Positions 7,676-16,931 of a stretch of DNA of 33,665 nt are shown here, piece after piece (position 1 is the first letter of the stretch; each line of letters opens with the position of its first letter). Location: contig JAFGDW010000126.1 of NCBI GenBank assembly GCA_016931935.1, forward strand, positions 1 to 33,665. Reading direction: 5' to 3'. Source of the DNA: Candidatus Zhuqueibacterota bacterium. Lineage in GTDB: Bacteria; Zhuqueibacterota; Zhuqueibacteria; Thermofontimicrobiales; Thiofontviventaceae. The notes under the pieces were generated by a model. It had not been told where the DNA came from and did not search any database. It saw nothing but the letters and a program-made list of their open reading frames with translations. A program made the position numbers and the translations under genes.

Positions 7676-9157
7676 ATGAGAAGAGTTGTCAATCATAAAA
7701 TATTTGCAGGAATTGTACTGGCTGGTGCCCTGATCATTACTGGTTGTAGTTCGCAACTATCCGGTTTAAGGCATGAAAATCAGGCAACAGTCGATGAAAC
7801 ACCACCGGGTTTGGATAGTATCGTGGTCGCTCGTGCGGATTCAATTGCCCGGCAGTTTTTGCCAGCCGATCATCTGCGAAACGACGCCGCCACGCTGTTG
7901 GAAACCAGTCATATTTATTTTGCGGCAGGTGATTCGTTGCGAATGTTTTGGTTGGCAATCGCTCACCCGACTGAAACCGTGGCTGCGGCTGACACGCAAC
8001 AATTTGAACGACACTACCGAGCAGCCTACCGGATGATTAAACACGATCAGCGATTGGTGAACGTCCGTCGTTTTGGCATTCCCGATGATACGGAACAGTT
8101 GATAACACGCCTGTATGAATCAGCCCAAAATGCAGTTGAACAAGCAATCCGGAAAAATCCATTTGAACTAAATTTACGGTTGCATATTATTCAAATTTAT
8201 CTGGCGATGGCACGACTACGTGACAATACCGATGATTATGAAAAAGCAATCGCGGAAATTAATCAGGTAATTCGCATGAACCGGGGAATACCGGATATAT
8301 ATATCATACTTGGTGAGTGCTACGGTGCATTGGATGAATGGGAGAAGTCGTTTAATGCATACAAGGAGGCGCATCGGTTAGTAAAAGAAACGGCGTTTTT
8401 TCGTGCAGATACGGCTTCCGACACGACCCGACTGATTTTTCTAATGCAGCAACAAGCACATGCCCGTGCTAAAATGTACGACGATAGCACGGCTCTTACA
8501 TTTTTGAATCAGGCAAAACATGCCACTCATTCGAATCAAAAACGAGTTGAATTGGATCATTATATCCAGTGGATCAACTGGGATGATGGAAATATTCGCG
8601 CAGTTGAAGAGCGCGATGCAATTTATGAACTTTATCAGCAGGGGGAATACAAAGATGCGAGTAAACGTTATAAGAAATTACTAAAAAGCCTGCGTACCCA
8701 GCGCACTCGAAACTTGATTAACTGGAAAATCGCCTTAATCGATTTTTCCATTCTCAATCGAAAAAAAGATGGCGTCCAGCGGATGTTTGGCGTTGTAAAT
8801 AATTTGCCAAATGAGGCAGATTCGATGTCCACCATCTATTTAAATGATTATGGCGCGATGTGTTACAGTTTAGGAATGGATTTTGCTAAGCAGAAAGAGT
8901 ATAAATTGGCCTATACGTATTTTTTGCAGGCAGCAGATATTGCCTGGAACGGTCAGGGGAAAAGTGCTGTAGAATTAGCAAAACTTTCAGTTGTCAATCC
9001 ATCGCTGACAATCGCCCATTGTCAACAGGCGCTTCGGTTTGAGAATGAATTGGATAAGGATGCACGTCAACATGTTTACAGGCTGTTGATGAATGCATAC
9101 AAAAGTAACGGGGAATTTACGCTGGCACGTAGCTATTATCAACGACTTCAACCATGA
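7676..9157 (+). CDS. TPR lipoprotein, paralog 2 of 3
   Basis: A 493-residue lipoprotein with signal and lipobox ITGC (Cys24), followed by all-helical TPR-like repeats. Family hallmarks are AIRKNPFEL, LGECYGALDEWEKS, QWINWDDGN (298-306) and YLNDYGAMCYSLG, each matching the preceding and following genes at equivalent places. It is probably anchored in the envelope as a scaffold. No enzymatic motif is visible. The start at 7676 has no clear Shine-Dalgarno, and a transposon-like element ends 29 nt upstream, so translation may originally have depended on coupling to the first paralog. The stop overlaps the next gene's start (ATGA), so genes 2 and 3 are coupled. Confidence 0.83.
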   Translation: MRRVVNHKIFAGIVLAGALIITGCSSQLSGLRHENQATVDETPPGLDSIVVARADSIARQFLPADHLRNDAATLLETSHIYFAAGDSLRMFWLAIAHPTETVAAADTQQFERHYRAAYRMIKHDQRLVNVRRFGIPDDTEQLITRLYESAQNAVEQAIRKNPFELNLRLHIIQIYLAMARLRDNTDDYEKAIAEINQVIRMNRGIPDIYIILGECYGALDEWEKSFNAYKEAHRLVKETAFFRADTASDTTRLIFLMQQQAHARAKMYDDSTALTFLNQAKHATHSNQKRVELDHYIQWINWDDGNIRAVEERDAIYELYQQGEYKDASKRYKKLLKSLRTQRTRNLINWKIALIDFSILNRKKDGVQRMFGVVNNLPNEADSMSTIYLNDYGAMCYSLGMDFAKQKEYKLAYTYFLQAADIAWNGQGKSAVELAKLSVVNPSLTIAHCQQALRFENELDKDARQHVYRLLMNAYKSNGEFTLARSYYQRLQP

Positions 9158-10581
9158 AATTATTTTGGAATATTTTAATTATTTCCGCATATGCATTAAT
9201 GTTATCCCACTGTAGTTCGCACCTCAGTATGCATGGTCGTGTTTCGGCCCCGGCGGGCGTCGATAGTTTGGTTGCTGTTCAGGCCGATTCGATCACAGCG
9301 TTTTTATTTACCGATGAAAAAAGTAAAATTAAAGCCGCACAGTGGTTTACAAAGGCAAAACTCCGGTTAGCCGAAGCAGAGTCTCTGTTTGTTAACTGGC
9401 AGAGCATCAGCGATTCCTTACTAAATCAGTCCGATAAAGATTCTCCAAGAAACAAGTTGCACCAATCAATGCTGAAGAGCATCATCTCTGCAGAAAATGC
9501 CGCGAACCGATCGATTGAGTATAATCCATTCGACTATAATACCAGGAGTTTAATCGCCCAGGCTTATTTTTTTCATGGGCAGATAACCGGCACCGATTTT
9601 TATTATAAACGCAGCAAGGAGATTCTTAAATCGATTATTCAGCAGGAAAAAGGCGAACATTCGCTGTATTTCCGACTTGGAGAAAGTTGTTATCAATTAA
9701 ATGACTGGAATTGTGCCTATGAAAATTATAAGCTGGCAGAAAATGTACTACTTTCGACCACCTTTGCTGAAAAGTACGGCAACGGCAATGGACATAGTTC
9801 AAAAAATTCGGTTGATCATCATGCTCAATTTCGATATGTCTCCCATCAGGCGATCGCCCGTGCCCGGCAATATGATAATAAAAATGCATTAATACTATTC
9901 AAACGTGCGGCAACCATGGCCGTAACAGCAACGGATAGTGAACTGGTTGATAATTACATCGATTGGATTCAATGGGATGGTGGCAATATTGTTACTGCCG
10001 AAAAGAAAAATCATCTGATGGTATTGTTAAAGGAAAAGCGATATCGTGAAGCCAGAGATGGATTCGAACAATTAATTAATGAACTGGAAACACAAACTGC
10101 AAAAGATGAAATTAACTGGCGCATCGCGCTGATTGAATATGAGTACCTTAATCAGAAGGAAAAAGCATGTGACCGGATGCACGAAATTGTACGGCACATT
10201 TCCTCAGTCAATATGAAAAATTTGCCGGCAGATTCTGAGTACCGGCAATACGCCAGTGATGCTGGCGCCATGTTTTACAAATTGGGCTTTGATTATAAAA
10301 AATTGTCCCAGTATAAAAATGCTTATCGTTGCTTTTCCACTGCTTCGGATATTGAATGGTACGGGAAAAGCAAAAGTCTACTTGAATTGGCTAAACTATC
10401 CATTCACGATGCAACCCAAACTCTGGACATTGTAAATGAGATATTGAAGGACGATAACGATTTGAACGGACAGGAACTTTTACAAGTTTATACACTAAAA
10501 TTAAATGCATTAAAACGATTCGGCCGGGAACGCCTGACTGAAATCCAGGAAACCTATCGTCAGATAAAAGCGTTGCAATAG
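9154..10581 (+). CDS. TPR lipoprotein, paralog 3 of 3
   Basis: A 475-residue helical repeat protein starting with a lipoprotein-like signal, LSHC (Cys20). His at -1 of the lipobox is unusual, so lipidation is less certain than for its neighbour. It carries the same landmarks as its two paralogs: SIEYNPFDYN, LGESCYQLNDWN, DWIQWDGGN (270-278) and a late DAGAMFYKLGFDYKK block. The start overlaps the previous stop by 4 bp (ATGA at 9154-9157), indicating translational coupling. I see no catalytic domain; a protein-binding role in the envelope is inferred from the TPR fold. It is the most divergent of the three in the conserved late block. Confidence 0.82.
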   Translation: MKLFWNILIISAYALMLSHCSSHLSMHGRVSAPAGVDSLVAVQADSITAFLFTDEKSKIKAAQWFTKAKLRLAEAESLFVNWQSISDSLLNQSDKDSPRNKLHQSMLKSIISAENAANRSIEYNPFDYNTRSLIAQAYFFHGQITGTDFYYKRSKEILKSIIQQEKGEHSLYFRLGESCYQLNDWNCAYENYKLAENVLLSTTFAEKYGNGNGHSSKNSVDHHAQFRYVSHQAIARARQYDNKNALILFKRAATMAVTATDSELVDNYIDWIQWDGGNIVTAEKKNHLMVLLKEKRYREARDGFEQLINELETQTAKDEINWRIALIEYEYLNQKEKACDRMHEIVRHISSVNMKNLPADSEYRQYASDAGAMFYKLGFDYKKLSQYKNAYRCFSTASDIEWYGKSKSLLELAKLSIHDATQTLDIVNEILKDDNDLNGQELLQVYTLKLNALKRFGRERLTEIQETYRQIKALQ

Positions 10582-10871
10582 CAAAGTCATGCCATTACCC
10601 TCTTTGGTAAATTTCAAAATTCCTTCAAATATGTTGTGAACTTTTTATAACCTCATTCGTCTAAAATAGTAGGTTGCACAAAAAGAGCTGTGCTCAAGGA
10701 GTTATAATAACAACTATAACGCGACCGTTCACAGGTACTTGATAATAGCTTTGGTGAATGTCAATCATAATGACCAATATATATTATAAAAGCGCCATGA
10801 TTGTTGGAAAATAGCGTAGGATAAACCTGCGCATGATTGCGTTGTAACTCCTTCAATTTGGAGGTGACGTT

Positions 10872-11942
10872 ATGTTTAAAAAGAAAATTTCACGGTACTT
10901 TCCAGGATTTTTAATTATTGCATTGTCAATTGGAATGGCCGGCTGTTATACACAATTTTCCCGTCCGACTGTTGATAATGACTATTACGCCGACGATGAT
11001 GACGCGTACGCGGAATCCTACCAGTACTATGATGAAGATGAGTATCAGGATGCCGATAGTGTTATGTTCCGATATTCTGATGTATATGTTGTAAATCCTG
11101 AACCGTATTATTACGGTCCGGAAGCATGGGACTATTGGTCACCGTACTACCGTTGGCACCGGCCAGGCTGGTACGGGTATTACGATCCATGGTACGGTAA
11201 TCTTATTGTTATCGGCGGCTGGCATCGTCATTATGATCCGTTTTGGGATCCCTGGTGGGATGACTGGATGGTTTACAATTACATGTACAGTTATCACCCA
11301 AACCGCTATTATTGGCATGTTGATCCACACCGTGGATATGCCCGGCCTGAACGACGTGTCAAACGTGAAGTTGAACGCCGGGAAAGTCCGGTAGCGCATC
11401 GAATGAAGAAGCGCGAGAAATCCATTGAAGAAACGCGACTCAAAAAGCCGTCAACAGGTAATTCAACTGACAGAGATGGAATTATTGCACGACCAACACG
11501 TCGGCCGACGGCAATATCCGGCGAGCGGGAAAAACGACCAATAAGTAAACCGTCGGTTATTTCACGGCCAAAAACGGAAAATCCAACTTCGCGAACTGTA
11601 CGCGAACCAGTGGCTCGACGGGCTAAGCCGGAACAGCCGTCCAAGAATGTACGTGAACCAGAAAAAAAGCCATCGCCCCCGCAGAGTGTACGACGTTCGA
11701 AACCTGCGCCCCGACAAGCGCCAAAAGTCGCTCCAAAATCCGATCGGGATAGTGGTTCGAAGGGCTCAAGTGTCAGCAAGCCAAGCCCACGTCGGAGTGC
11801 ACCATCATATCGCCCTGCTCCACCACCTCCAAAATCGAGTGGTGGAAATCATTCAGGGAGTTCAGGATCGAAAAGTTCAGGAAGTTCCGGTTCAAAAAAT
11901 TCCGGCTCCAGTAATTCGGGTTCGAAAGGAAAACGAAAATAG
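10872..11942 (+). CDS. Aromatic- and Arg/Ser-rich lipoprotein of unknown function
   Basis: A 356-residue lipoprotein with lipobox MAGC (Cys25) and strikingly segmented composition. Residues about 34-62 are rich in Asp/Glu/Tyr. About 75-155 are packed with Trp, Tyr, His and Pro (for example WYGYYDPWYGN and WDPWWDDWMVYNYMY). About 160-356 are strongly basic and disordered, rich in Arg, Lys, Pro and Ser, closing in Gly-Ser-Lys repeats. I recognise no domain. The acidic-aromatic-basic arrangement could bind polysaccharide, peptidoglycan or nucleic acid at the cell surface, but that is inference. The start at 10872 has an excellent GGAGGTGA site. It precedes the PorV-like barrel gene by 86 bp and could be co-transcribed with it. 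Confidence 0.78.
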   Translation: MFKKKISRYFPGFLIIALSIGMAGCYTQFSRPTVDNDYYADDDDAYAESYQYYDEDEYQDADSVMFRYSDVYVVNPEPYYYGPEAWDYWSPYYRWHRPGWYGYYDPWYGNLIVIGGWHRHYDPFWDPWWDDWMVYNYMYSYHPNRYYWHVDPHRGYARPERRVKREVERRESPVAHRMKKREKSIEETRLKKPSTGNSTDRDGIIARPTRRPTAISGEREKRPISKPSVISRPKTENPTSRTVREPVARRAKPEQPSKNVREPEKKPSPPQSVRRSKPAPRQAPKVAPKSDRDSGSKGSSVSKPSPRRSAPSYRPAPPPPKSSGGNHSGSSGSKSSGSSGSKNSGSSNSGSKGKRK

Positions 11943-12028
11943 TTCGCTTCGAAGAATGAATGTATTCACATTAAAATATGGATTAGTGAACAATTTAAAA
12001 ATATAGGATTTCAGGAAGGATATTATAT

Positions 12029-13324
12029 ATGAAACAGGTAATATTCATTCTATTAGCTGGTGCGCTGTTGTTGCCGGGACTGGCATTTGGACAGACAGAA
12101 GTATTTTTTCTGGGGCATCAATGGGGAATTGGTGCAAAAGCGCTGGCAATGGGAGGCGCCTTCTCTGCGGTAGCTGATGATTATACAGCATCATATTGGA
12201 ATCCGGCAGGACTGGCGCAGATCCATCGCATGGAGCTGCTGGGATCGATGTCACACTTCGTGATGAAAAATGACGCTCGTTACTTGCAGAACAGTTCGCC
12301 AACCGAAACCAACGCAACAAAGTTAAATGCATTTGGTTTTGTGATTCCTTATCCTACATATCGTGGCAGTTTAGTGTTTTCTGTTGGCTATAATCGAGTG
12401 CGAAGTTTTGATGAGGGTTTTGGAATACAACATTATTTCCATCCAAGCGAAACGACTGCATATACTCAAAGTTATGATGAGCTTGAGTCCGGCAGCCTGT
12501 CCAATTGGATTTTCTCGGGTGCACTCGAAGTGACACAAAATCTTGCACTCGGGGCATCCATAAATATTTGGCGGGGAAATGATGATTATGAATGGATTCG
12601 TGAGTATGATAGTGAATTGAACTTGTTTGATTACGATCGGACGAGCAATTTAAATATAGAAACCAAGTATCATGCGGTTAACTTCAAGCTGGGTGCACTC
12701 TATCGGTTAGGAATTTTAGGCCGTATTGGTGTTACAATGTCGACGCCTGTCAAATTAAAAGCCGATGAAAGCTGGAGCCAAAAAGTTCGTGATTTTGATA
12801 ATTACGATCCGGCCTATGCTGATTCAGTGTTCGAATACAAAGATTATGGTAATTGGGATTATTCTATAAAATCACCAATTATTATGGGTGCTGGCGGCGC
12901 ATTCACTCTATTCCCAAATCTCGTTGTGTCCGGTGATGTGGAATATAGTGACTGGACTCAAATGAAATATGAATCCGAGCCTTCCGTGGGTGACCAGATT
13001 GAAGAAAACCGTAAATTCAAGCGTGAATACCGGGCAACAACCCAGATTCATGTTGGTGCGGAATTTACTGTGCCAATAGTAAATTTACAACTCCGAGGCG
13101 GTTTCTTTAATCGACCTTTACCGTTTAAGGATGCCACCAAACAGCAGGATCGCAAATTCCTCACCGCAGGTGTGGGGATGCTGCTCGATAAACAGGTGAA
13201 GCTGGATGTGGCATGGCTGCACGGCTGGTGGAAAGATCAAAGTTATCTGTCGGAAGACATTCCGATGCTAACCGAGAAAATTGAAACCGACAAGATCCTG
13301 GCAACAATCGCATTTCGATTTTGA
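12029..13324 (+). CDS. PorV/PorQ-like outer-membrane beta-barrel protein
   Basis: A 431-residue outer-membrane protein. A signal peptide is cleaved near residue 21 (GLAFG). The N-terminal landmark shared by PorV/PorQ, UPF0164 and FadL/OmpP1-like barrels follows: GAKALAMGGAFSAVADD then WNPAGL (about 35-62). The rest alternates short amphipathic strands and polar loops and ends in ATIAFRF with the C-terminal Phe typical of barrels. In T9SS bacteria PorV shuttles cargo from the translocon to the PorU sortase. Many FCB genomes carry several members of this broader family with unknown roles, so equating it with PorV itself would be premature. Two PorU-like genes lie about 8 kb downstream. An intrinsic terminator ends the unit. 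Confidence 0.82.
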   Translation: MKQVIFILLAGALLLPGLAFGQTEVFFLGHQWGIGAKALAMGGAFSAVADDYTASYWNPAGLAQIHRMELLGSMSHFVMKNDARYLQNSSPTETNATKLNAFGFVIPYPTYRGSLVFSVGYNRVRSFDEGFGIQHYFHPSETTAYTQSYDELESGSLSNWIFSGALEVTQNLALGASINIWRGNDDYEWIREYDSELNLFDYDRTSNLNIETKYHAVNFKLGALYRLGILGRIGVTMSTPVKLKADESWSQKVRDFDNYDPAYADSVFEYKDYGNWDYSIKSPIIMGAGGAFTLFPNLVVSGDVEYSDWTQMKYESEPSVGDQIEENRKFKREYRATTQIHVGAEFTVPIVNLQLRGGFFNRPLPFKDATKQQDRKFLTAGVGMLLDKQVKLDVAWLHGWWKDQSYLSEDIPMLTEKIETDKILATIAFRF

Positions 13325-13637
13325 TATCCCCCATACATCGTTATGTTTCAGCAGTTGGAGAAATCTCCGGCGTTTCATGTGCCGGAGATTTTTTTATATG
13401 GTTCACCGCTTTCCGCTTGCAGAAAAAGACTTGATTCTTAGACGAATTTTATATACAATAAGGACAAGTTGAGGCAACCGTTAAAAGACTAATCAAGTGC
13501 GAGCTGTCGCTGAATGGTTAACTGCATGCTTATATATCGATGGGAAATGGTAAACGATGAATGGGAAGAAAATGAGTTTTCTTATCCCTGCAATCCGTAG
13601 CTTTCGTGGTTACTTTATGTCGTTGGTAAAATAACAA
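13325..13637. other. Intergenic region with terminator
   Basis: It holds the intrinsic terminator of the barrel gene (13362-13395). The remaining roughly 240 bp should contain the promoter of the GWxTD gene, but I see no clear -35/-10 pair and no RNA gene. Confidence 0.5.
13362..13395 (+). terminator. Rho-independent terminator
   Basis: AATCTCCGGC (13362-13371) pairs perfectly with GCCGGAGATT (13381-13390) around a 9-nt loop and runs into a T-tract. It sits 38 nt after the stop of the barrel gene. Confidence 0.9.
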
Positions 13638-15794
13638 ATGGTTACTATTCTTAATAAATCCTGCCTGAAATTATCTTCGCAATCAATCAAAAGACTGCTT
13701 GTAATTGGCGTTTTTCTGGTACCACTGTTTTTAATGTTGGTGGCATCACGAGTCTATGCAAATGAGAAGAAGGATCTCGCCCGGCAATATTATGAACAGG
13801 GCATAGAATTGCAGGAAAACGAATTGCCGGATTCGGCGCTGTCTGCCTTCAAATTGGCGTTAAAATATGACAGAAAATATGCGGATGCATACCACCAGAT
13901 TGCGCGTATTTATATGGCACGAAATACTGTGTACGACCGTTTCCGCGCTACAAATCAACTCGACAAAGCAATCCATCTTGATTGGAACAATGTGGATTAT
14001 CGATTTACCCGTGCGCTATTATTTATTGAAAAAGGAATGAATGGTTCGGCGTTGGAAGAATTTGAACGAGTCGTTCGTATCGATCCCGATTATTACATGT
14101 CGTATTACCGAATGGGGCTGATCGTCGAAGAAGAATGTCTGTACCAGCGTGATTTAATCGATCCGGAGGCTTCCGGTGTCATCTATTTTAGAAAATTTTC
14201 TGAAGAACAGCGGAAGAAAGTGCTGTATTATTATAACAAAGTAATAGCGCTGAATCCGCATTTCACAGAGGTCTACTATCGTCTGGGATTAATGTATTAT
14301 GAATTTGGCCAACTGGATGAAATGATCTCCCTGCTGGAAAACGCGGTGCACATTAATGAAGATGATAAAAACTGCCATCTCTTTCTGGGATTTGCCTACC
14401 ATCAACAGGAGAGATTTCAGGAAGCCAATCAGGAATACAAGGCGGCGATGGCTTTGATGGATGATGATGAATTGAGTGTTTTCAATACGATTGATTTGCT
14501 GCTTAGCCCGGATGAGCAAAAGGAGTTCGAAAAAGCCGGAAGATATGCACAACTCCAAAAACAGCGGGAATTCTGGCAACAACGCGATCCGTTTTTTCTT
14601 ACCAAAACCAATGAACGGCAGTTGGAACATTATAGCCGTGTCGCCTACGCCAACTTGCGTTTTTATATCCCGCTTAAAAAAGTAGATGGCTGGAAAACCG
14701 ATCAAGGCCAGGTGTATATCCGTTATGGTAAGCCGGAGAGCATGTACCGAACCCGCGCTGAACTGGCGATGAGCAATGGCGGTGGCGGCTCGGTGATCAC
14801 GTCAAAAGAAGTGTGGCGCTACCCTGATTTCGATATGATCTATGAAGACCGAAGCTTGATGCGCCGTTATGTTTTCGCCTGGGGCGATTCTCCCGATAAT
14901 GATTATCGGGAAATATACAACCGATTGATTCGGGAGAAACCTGAGGAATATAACTATTTGCCGGACATTAAACAGCTTCCGGTCATCGCAGACCAAGTGA
15001 GTTTTCGTGGTGATAGCGGACTAACGGTTACAAATGTAAATGCGGCTTTACCGGGCGACAGTTTGCATTTCATTCTTGATGGAAATAACTGGCAGGCATT
15101 AATACAATCCGGTATATTCCTGCGTGATGCTGACTGGAATCCGGTCACTCAGGATTCGGGCACGGTGATGGTACAGGAAGACGAACTTTCATCCATCGGC
15201 GCAGACAGATATTTTTTCATCAGCCGCGACGTCACTGAATCGCCTGGAACATATCATTTATCGGTGGAATTTCAGGATAAAGCATCAGGGAAACGGGGCG
15301 TTTACCGAACAGATGTCGTTGCTGATACATTCACGGCATCGGGATTGCAGATGAGTGATATTTTGCTGGCAACGCAAATTGAAACCGATACACTTGTACG
15401 ATCTTTGCAACGAAATGAACTGCGCATTACACCCAATCCGGTTAGGAAATTAGTCCCCGGCATGCCTGTATACCTTTATTATGAAATATATAATTTGATT
15501 ACTGATAAAAATGGTATGGCTTTTTACAAAATAGATTATCGACTGGGCAACGACAAGCAAAAGGATGGAGTCTTTCGAAAATTCTTTACCAGTCTGGGAC
15601 TAATAAGCCAACGCGGCGCGATTACTACTTCTCAGGAGTATAGCAGTAGCGCTTCAACAGCGTATCAATCTTATCGTCTCAATATTCCCGCCCATATCCA
15701 GGGAAATCTCAAACTGGACGTGATCGTTACTGATTTAATGAATAAACAAACTTCTACCAAAACGATAGAATTCACCATGGAGTCATTAGAATGA
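13638..15794 (+). CDS. TPR and GWxTD domain-containing protein
   Basis: A 718-residue secreted protein. A signal peptide (about 18-41, cut near VYA) is followed by TPR repeats (about 46-275; for example residues 143-160 and 201-226). A GWxTD domain then starts near 310, whose signature GWKTDQGQVYIRYGKPE sits at 351-367. The C-terminal 250 residues look beta-rich. GWxTD proteins are widespread in Acidobacteria and FCB bacteria; their function is not established. Its last 4 bp overlap the start of the RmlD-like reductase, so the two are translationally coupled. The Shine-Dalgarno at 13638 is weak. Confidence 0.87.
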   Translation: MVTILNKSCLKLSSQSIKRLLVIGVFLVPLFLMLVASRVYANEKKDLARQYYEQGIELQENELPDSALSAFKLALKYDRKYADAYHQIARIYMARNTVYDRFRATNQLDKAIHLDWNNVDYRFTRALLFIEKGMNGSALEEFERVVRIDPDYYMSYYRMGLIVEEECLYQRDLIDPEASGVIYFRKFSEEQRKKVLYYYNKVIALNPHFTEVYYRLGLMYYEFGQLDEMISLLENAVHINEDDKNCHLFLGFAYHQQERFQEANQEYKAAMALMDDDELSVFNTIDLLLSPDEQKEFEKAGRYAQLQKQREFWQQRDPFFLTKTNERQLEHYSRVAYANLRFYIPLKKVDGWKTDQGQVYIRYGKPESMYRTRAELAMSNGGGGSVITSKEVWRYPDFDMIYEDRSLMRRYVFAWGDSPDNDYREIYNRLIREKPEEYNYLPDIKQLPVIADQVSFRGDSGLTVTNVNAALPGDSLHFILDGNNWQALIQSGIFLRDADWNPVTQDSGTVMVQEDELSSIGADRYFFISRDVTESPGTYHLSVEFQDKASGKRGVYRTDVVADTFTASGLQMSDILLATQIETDTLVRSLQRNELRITPNPVRKLVPGMPVYLYYEIYNLITDKNGMAFYKIDYRLGNDKQKDGVFRKFFTSLGLISQRGAITTSQEYSSSASTAYQSYRLNIPAHIQGNLKLDVIVTDLMNKQTSTKTIEFTMESLE

Positions 15795-16684
15795 AACGAA
15801 TTATTGTGACCGGCGGCAGTGGATTTCTTGGCGGTCATCTTGTGGTTGAGGGCGCCGAATCATTTTCAATTACTGCAACATATAATGAACATTCTTGTAA
15901 ACTATCCGGTGCAGCGTGGCAGCAACTCAATCTGGAAAATCCTGCTGATATAGAAACTTTGATCAGAGAAGTACGTCCTGCTGCTATTGTGCATACTGCG
16001 GCGCTTGCCGCGGTAGATGAGTGTGAGACGAATCGCGAAAAGGCAGATCGAATTAATATACAAGCAACAGAAATACTTGCCCGACTGGCGCAGGAACTGA
16101 ACAGCCGAATGATTTATGTGTCGACAGATATGGTGTTCGATGGCCAGAAGGGAAATTATACTGAATCCGATGAAGTGAATCCGGTCAATTATTATGGACA
16201 AACCAAATTCAAGGCTGAAAAAAAAGTACAATCCATATGCAGCAATTACGTGGTCGCCCGAACAGCGTTGATTTATGGGGCCAGCCGGACATCATCCATT
16301 TCGTTCTATGAGAACATGTTACGCAGGTTATACAATCGGCAACCGGTTTTCTTGTTTGATGATCAATACCGAACGCCGATTTGGGTTACAAATTTGGCAC
16401 GACTGTTGCTGGAATTGGTTGAACACTCTTATGTTGGTACACTTCATCTTGGAGGACCGCAACGGATGCAGCGATACGAGTTTGGCGCCGAAGCTGCATC
16501 AGTGTTCGGGCTGTCGATGGAATCGGTCGAAGTTAAATCAATGGATGAAATTATAACACCTGCGGCGCGTCCGCGTGATGTGTCATTTGATATAAGCCGG
16601 GCCCGATCGATCATGAAAACGCTGTTTGTGCCAAGTAAGACAGCATTTGAATTTGAACGCGCTCATAAGCTATTTCAATTTTGA
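15791..16684 (+). CDS. NAD(P)-dependent SDR, RmlD-like sugar reductase
   Basis: A 297-residue extended short-chain dehydrogenase/reductase resembling dTDP-4-dehydrorhamnose reductase and methionine adenosyltransferase beta-type proteins. The Rossmann motif GGSGFLG (8-14) binds the dinucleotide. STDMVFDG (111-118) carries the catalytic Thr112, and YGQTK (135-139) the Tyr/Lys pair. RTALIYG and RPRDVSFD are further RmlD-type landmarks. It probably reduces a 4-keto nucleotide sugar, but no other rhamnose genes (rmlA/B/C) are nearby, so the substrate is open. The start overlaps the GWxTD gene stop (ATGA), tying the two functionally. Cytoplasmic; no signal. Confidence 0.85.
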   Translation: MKRIIVTGGSGFLGGHLVVEGAESFSITATYNEHSCKLSGAAWQQLNLENPADIETLIREVRPAAIVHTAALAAVDECETNREKADRINIQATEILARLAQELNSRMIYVSTDMVFDGQKGNYTESDEVNPVNYYGQTKFKAEKKVQSICSNYVVARTALIYGASRTSSISFYENMLRRLYNRQPVFLFDDQYRTPIWVTNLARLLLELVEHSYVGTLHLGGPQRMQRYEFGAEAASVFGLSMESVEVKSMDEIITPAARPRDVSFDISRARSIMKTLFVPSKTAFEFERAHKLFQF

Positions 16685-16848
16685 AATTGGATTCTCATTT
16701 TGAAATTGTCAAATTGATACATAATTGAGATATTGCATAAAAGTTGGCCCGATTATTACCAAATTATAATATGGTGACCAGACATTAATTTTTTAATAAA
16801 CTATCATGTAGATTCCAATTTGCTTAATTTAACCGGCTGATTTTGTAC

Positions 16849-16878
16849 TTGACTTTTATAATTAATACATTATATTAT
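16849..16878 (+). promoter_or_regulatory. Candidate sigma70-like promoter
   Basis: TTGACT (16849-16854) is followed after 18 nt by TATTAT (16873-16878); an overlapping TATATT gives 16-nt spacing. The GTG start of the TonB-like gene lies about 54 nt further on with TGGAG before it. Confidence 0.4.
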
Positions 16879-16931
16879 AACGAAATATCGTGCGTGGAAA
16901 ATCTGCACCGCATCATTGACTGGAGTATATA

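Noticed and set aside
11309..11779. A 156-codon minus-strand ORF opposite the lipoprotein gene
   Set aside because: It is antisense to the Arg/Ser/Pro-rich repeat tail, whose biased codons keep the opposite frame open. It has no ribosome site, signal or recognisable motif.
12029..13324. Assigning the barrel protein as PorV itself
   Set aside because: The N-terminal signature is shared by PorV, PorQ, UPF0164 and FadL-like barrels, and FCB genomes often have many such paralogs. Sequence inspection cannot single out PorV.
14289..14705. A 138-codon minus-strand ORF inside the GWxTD gene
   Set aside because: It is a shadow of the TPR region of a well-supported gene, without a start site or family resemblance.
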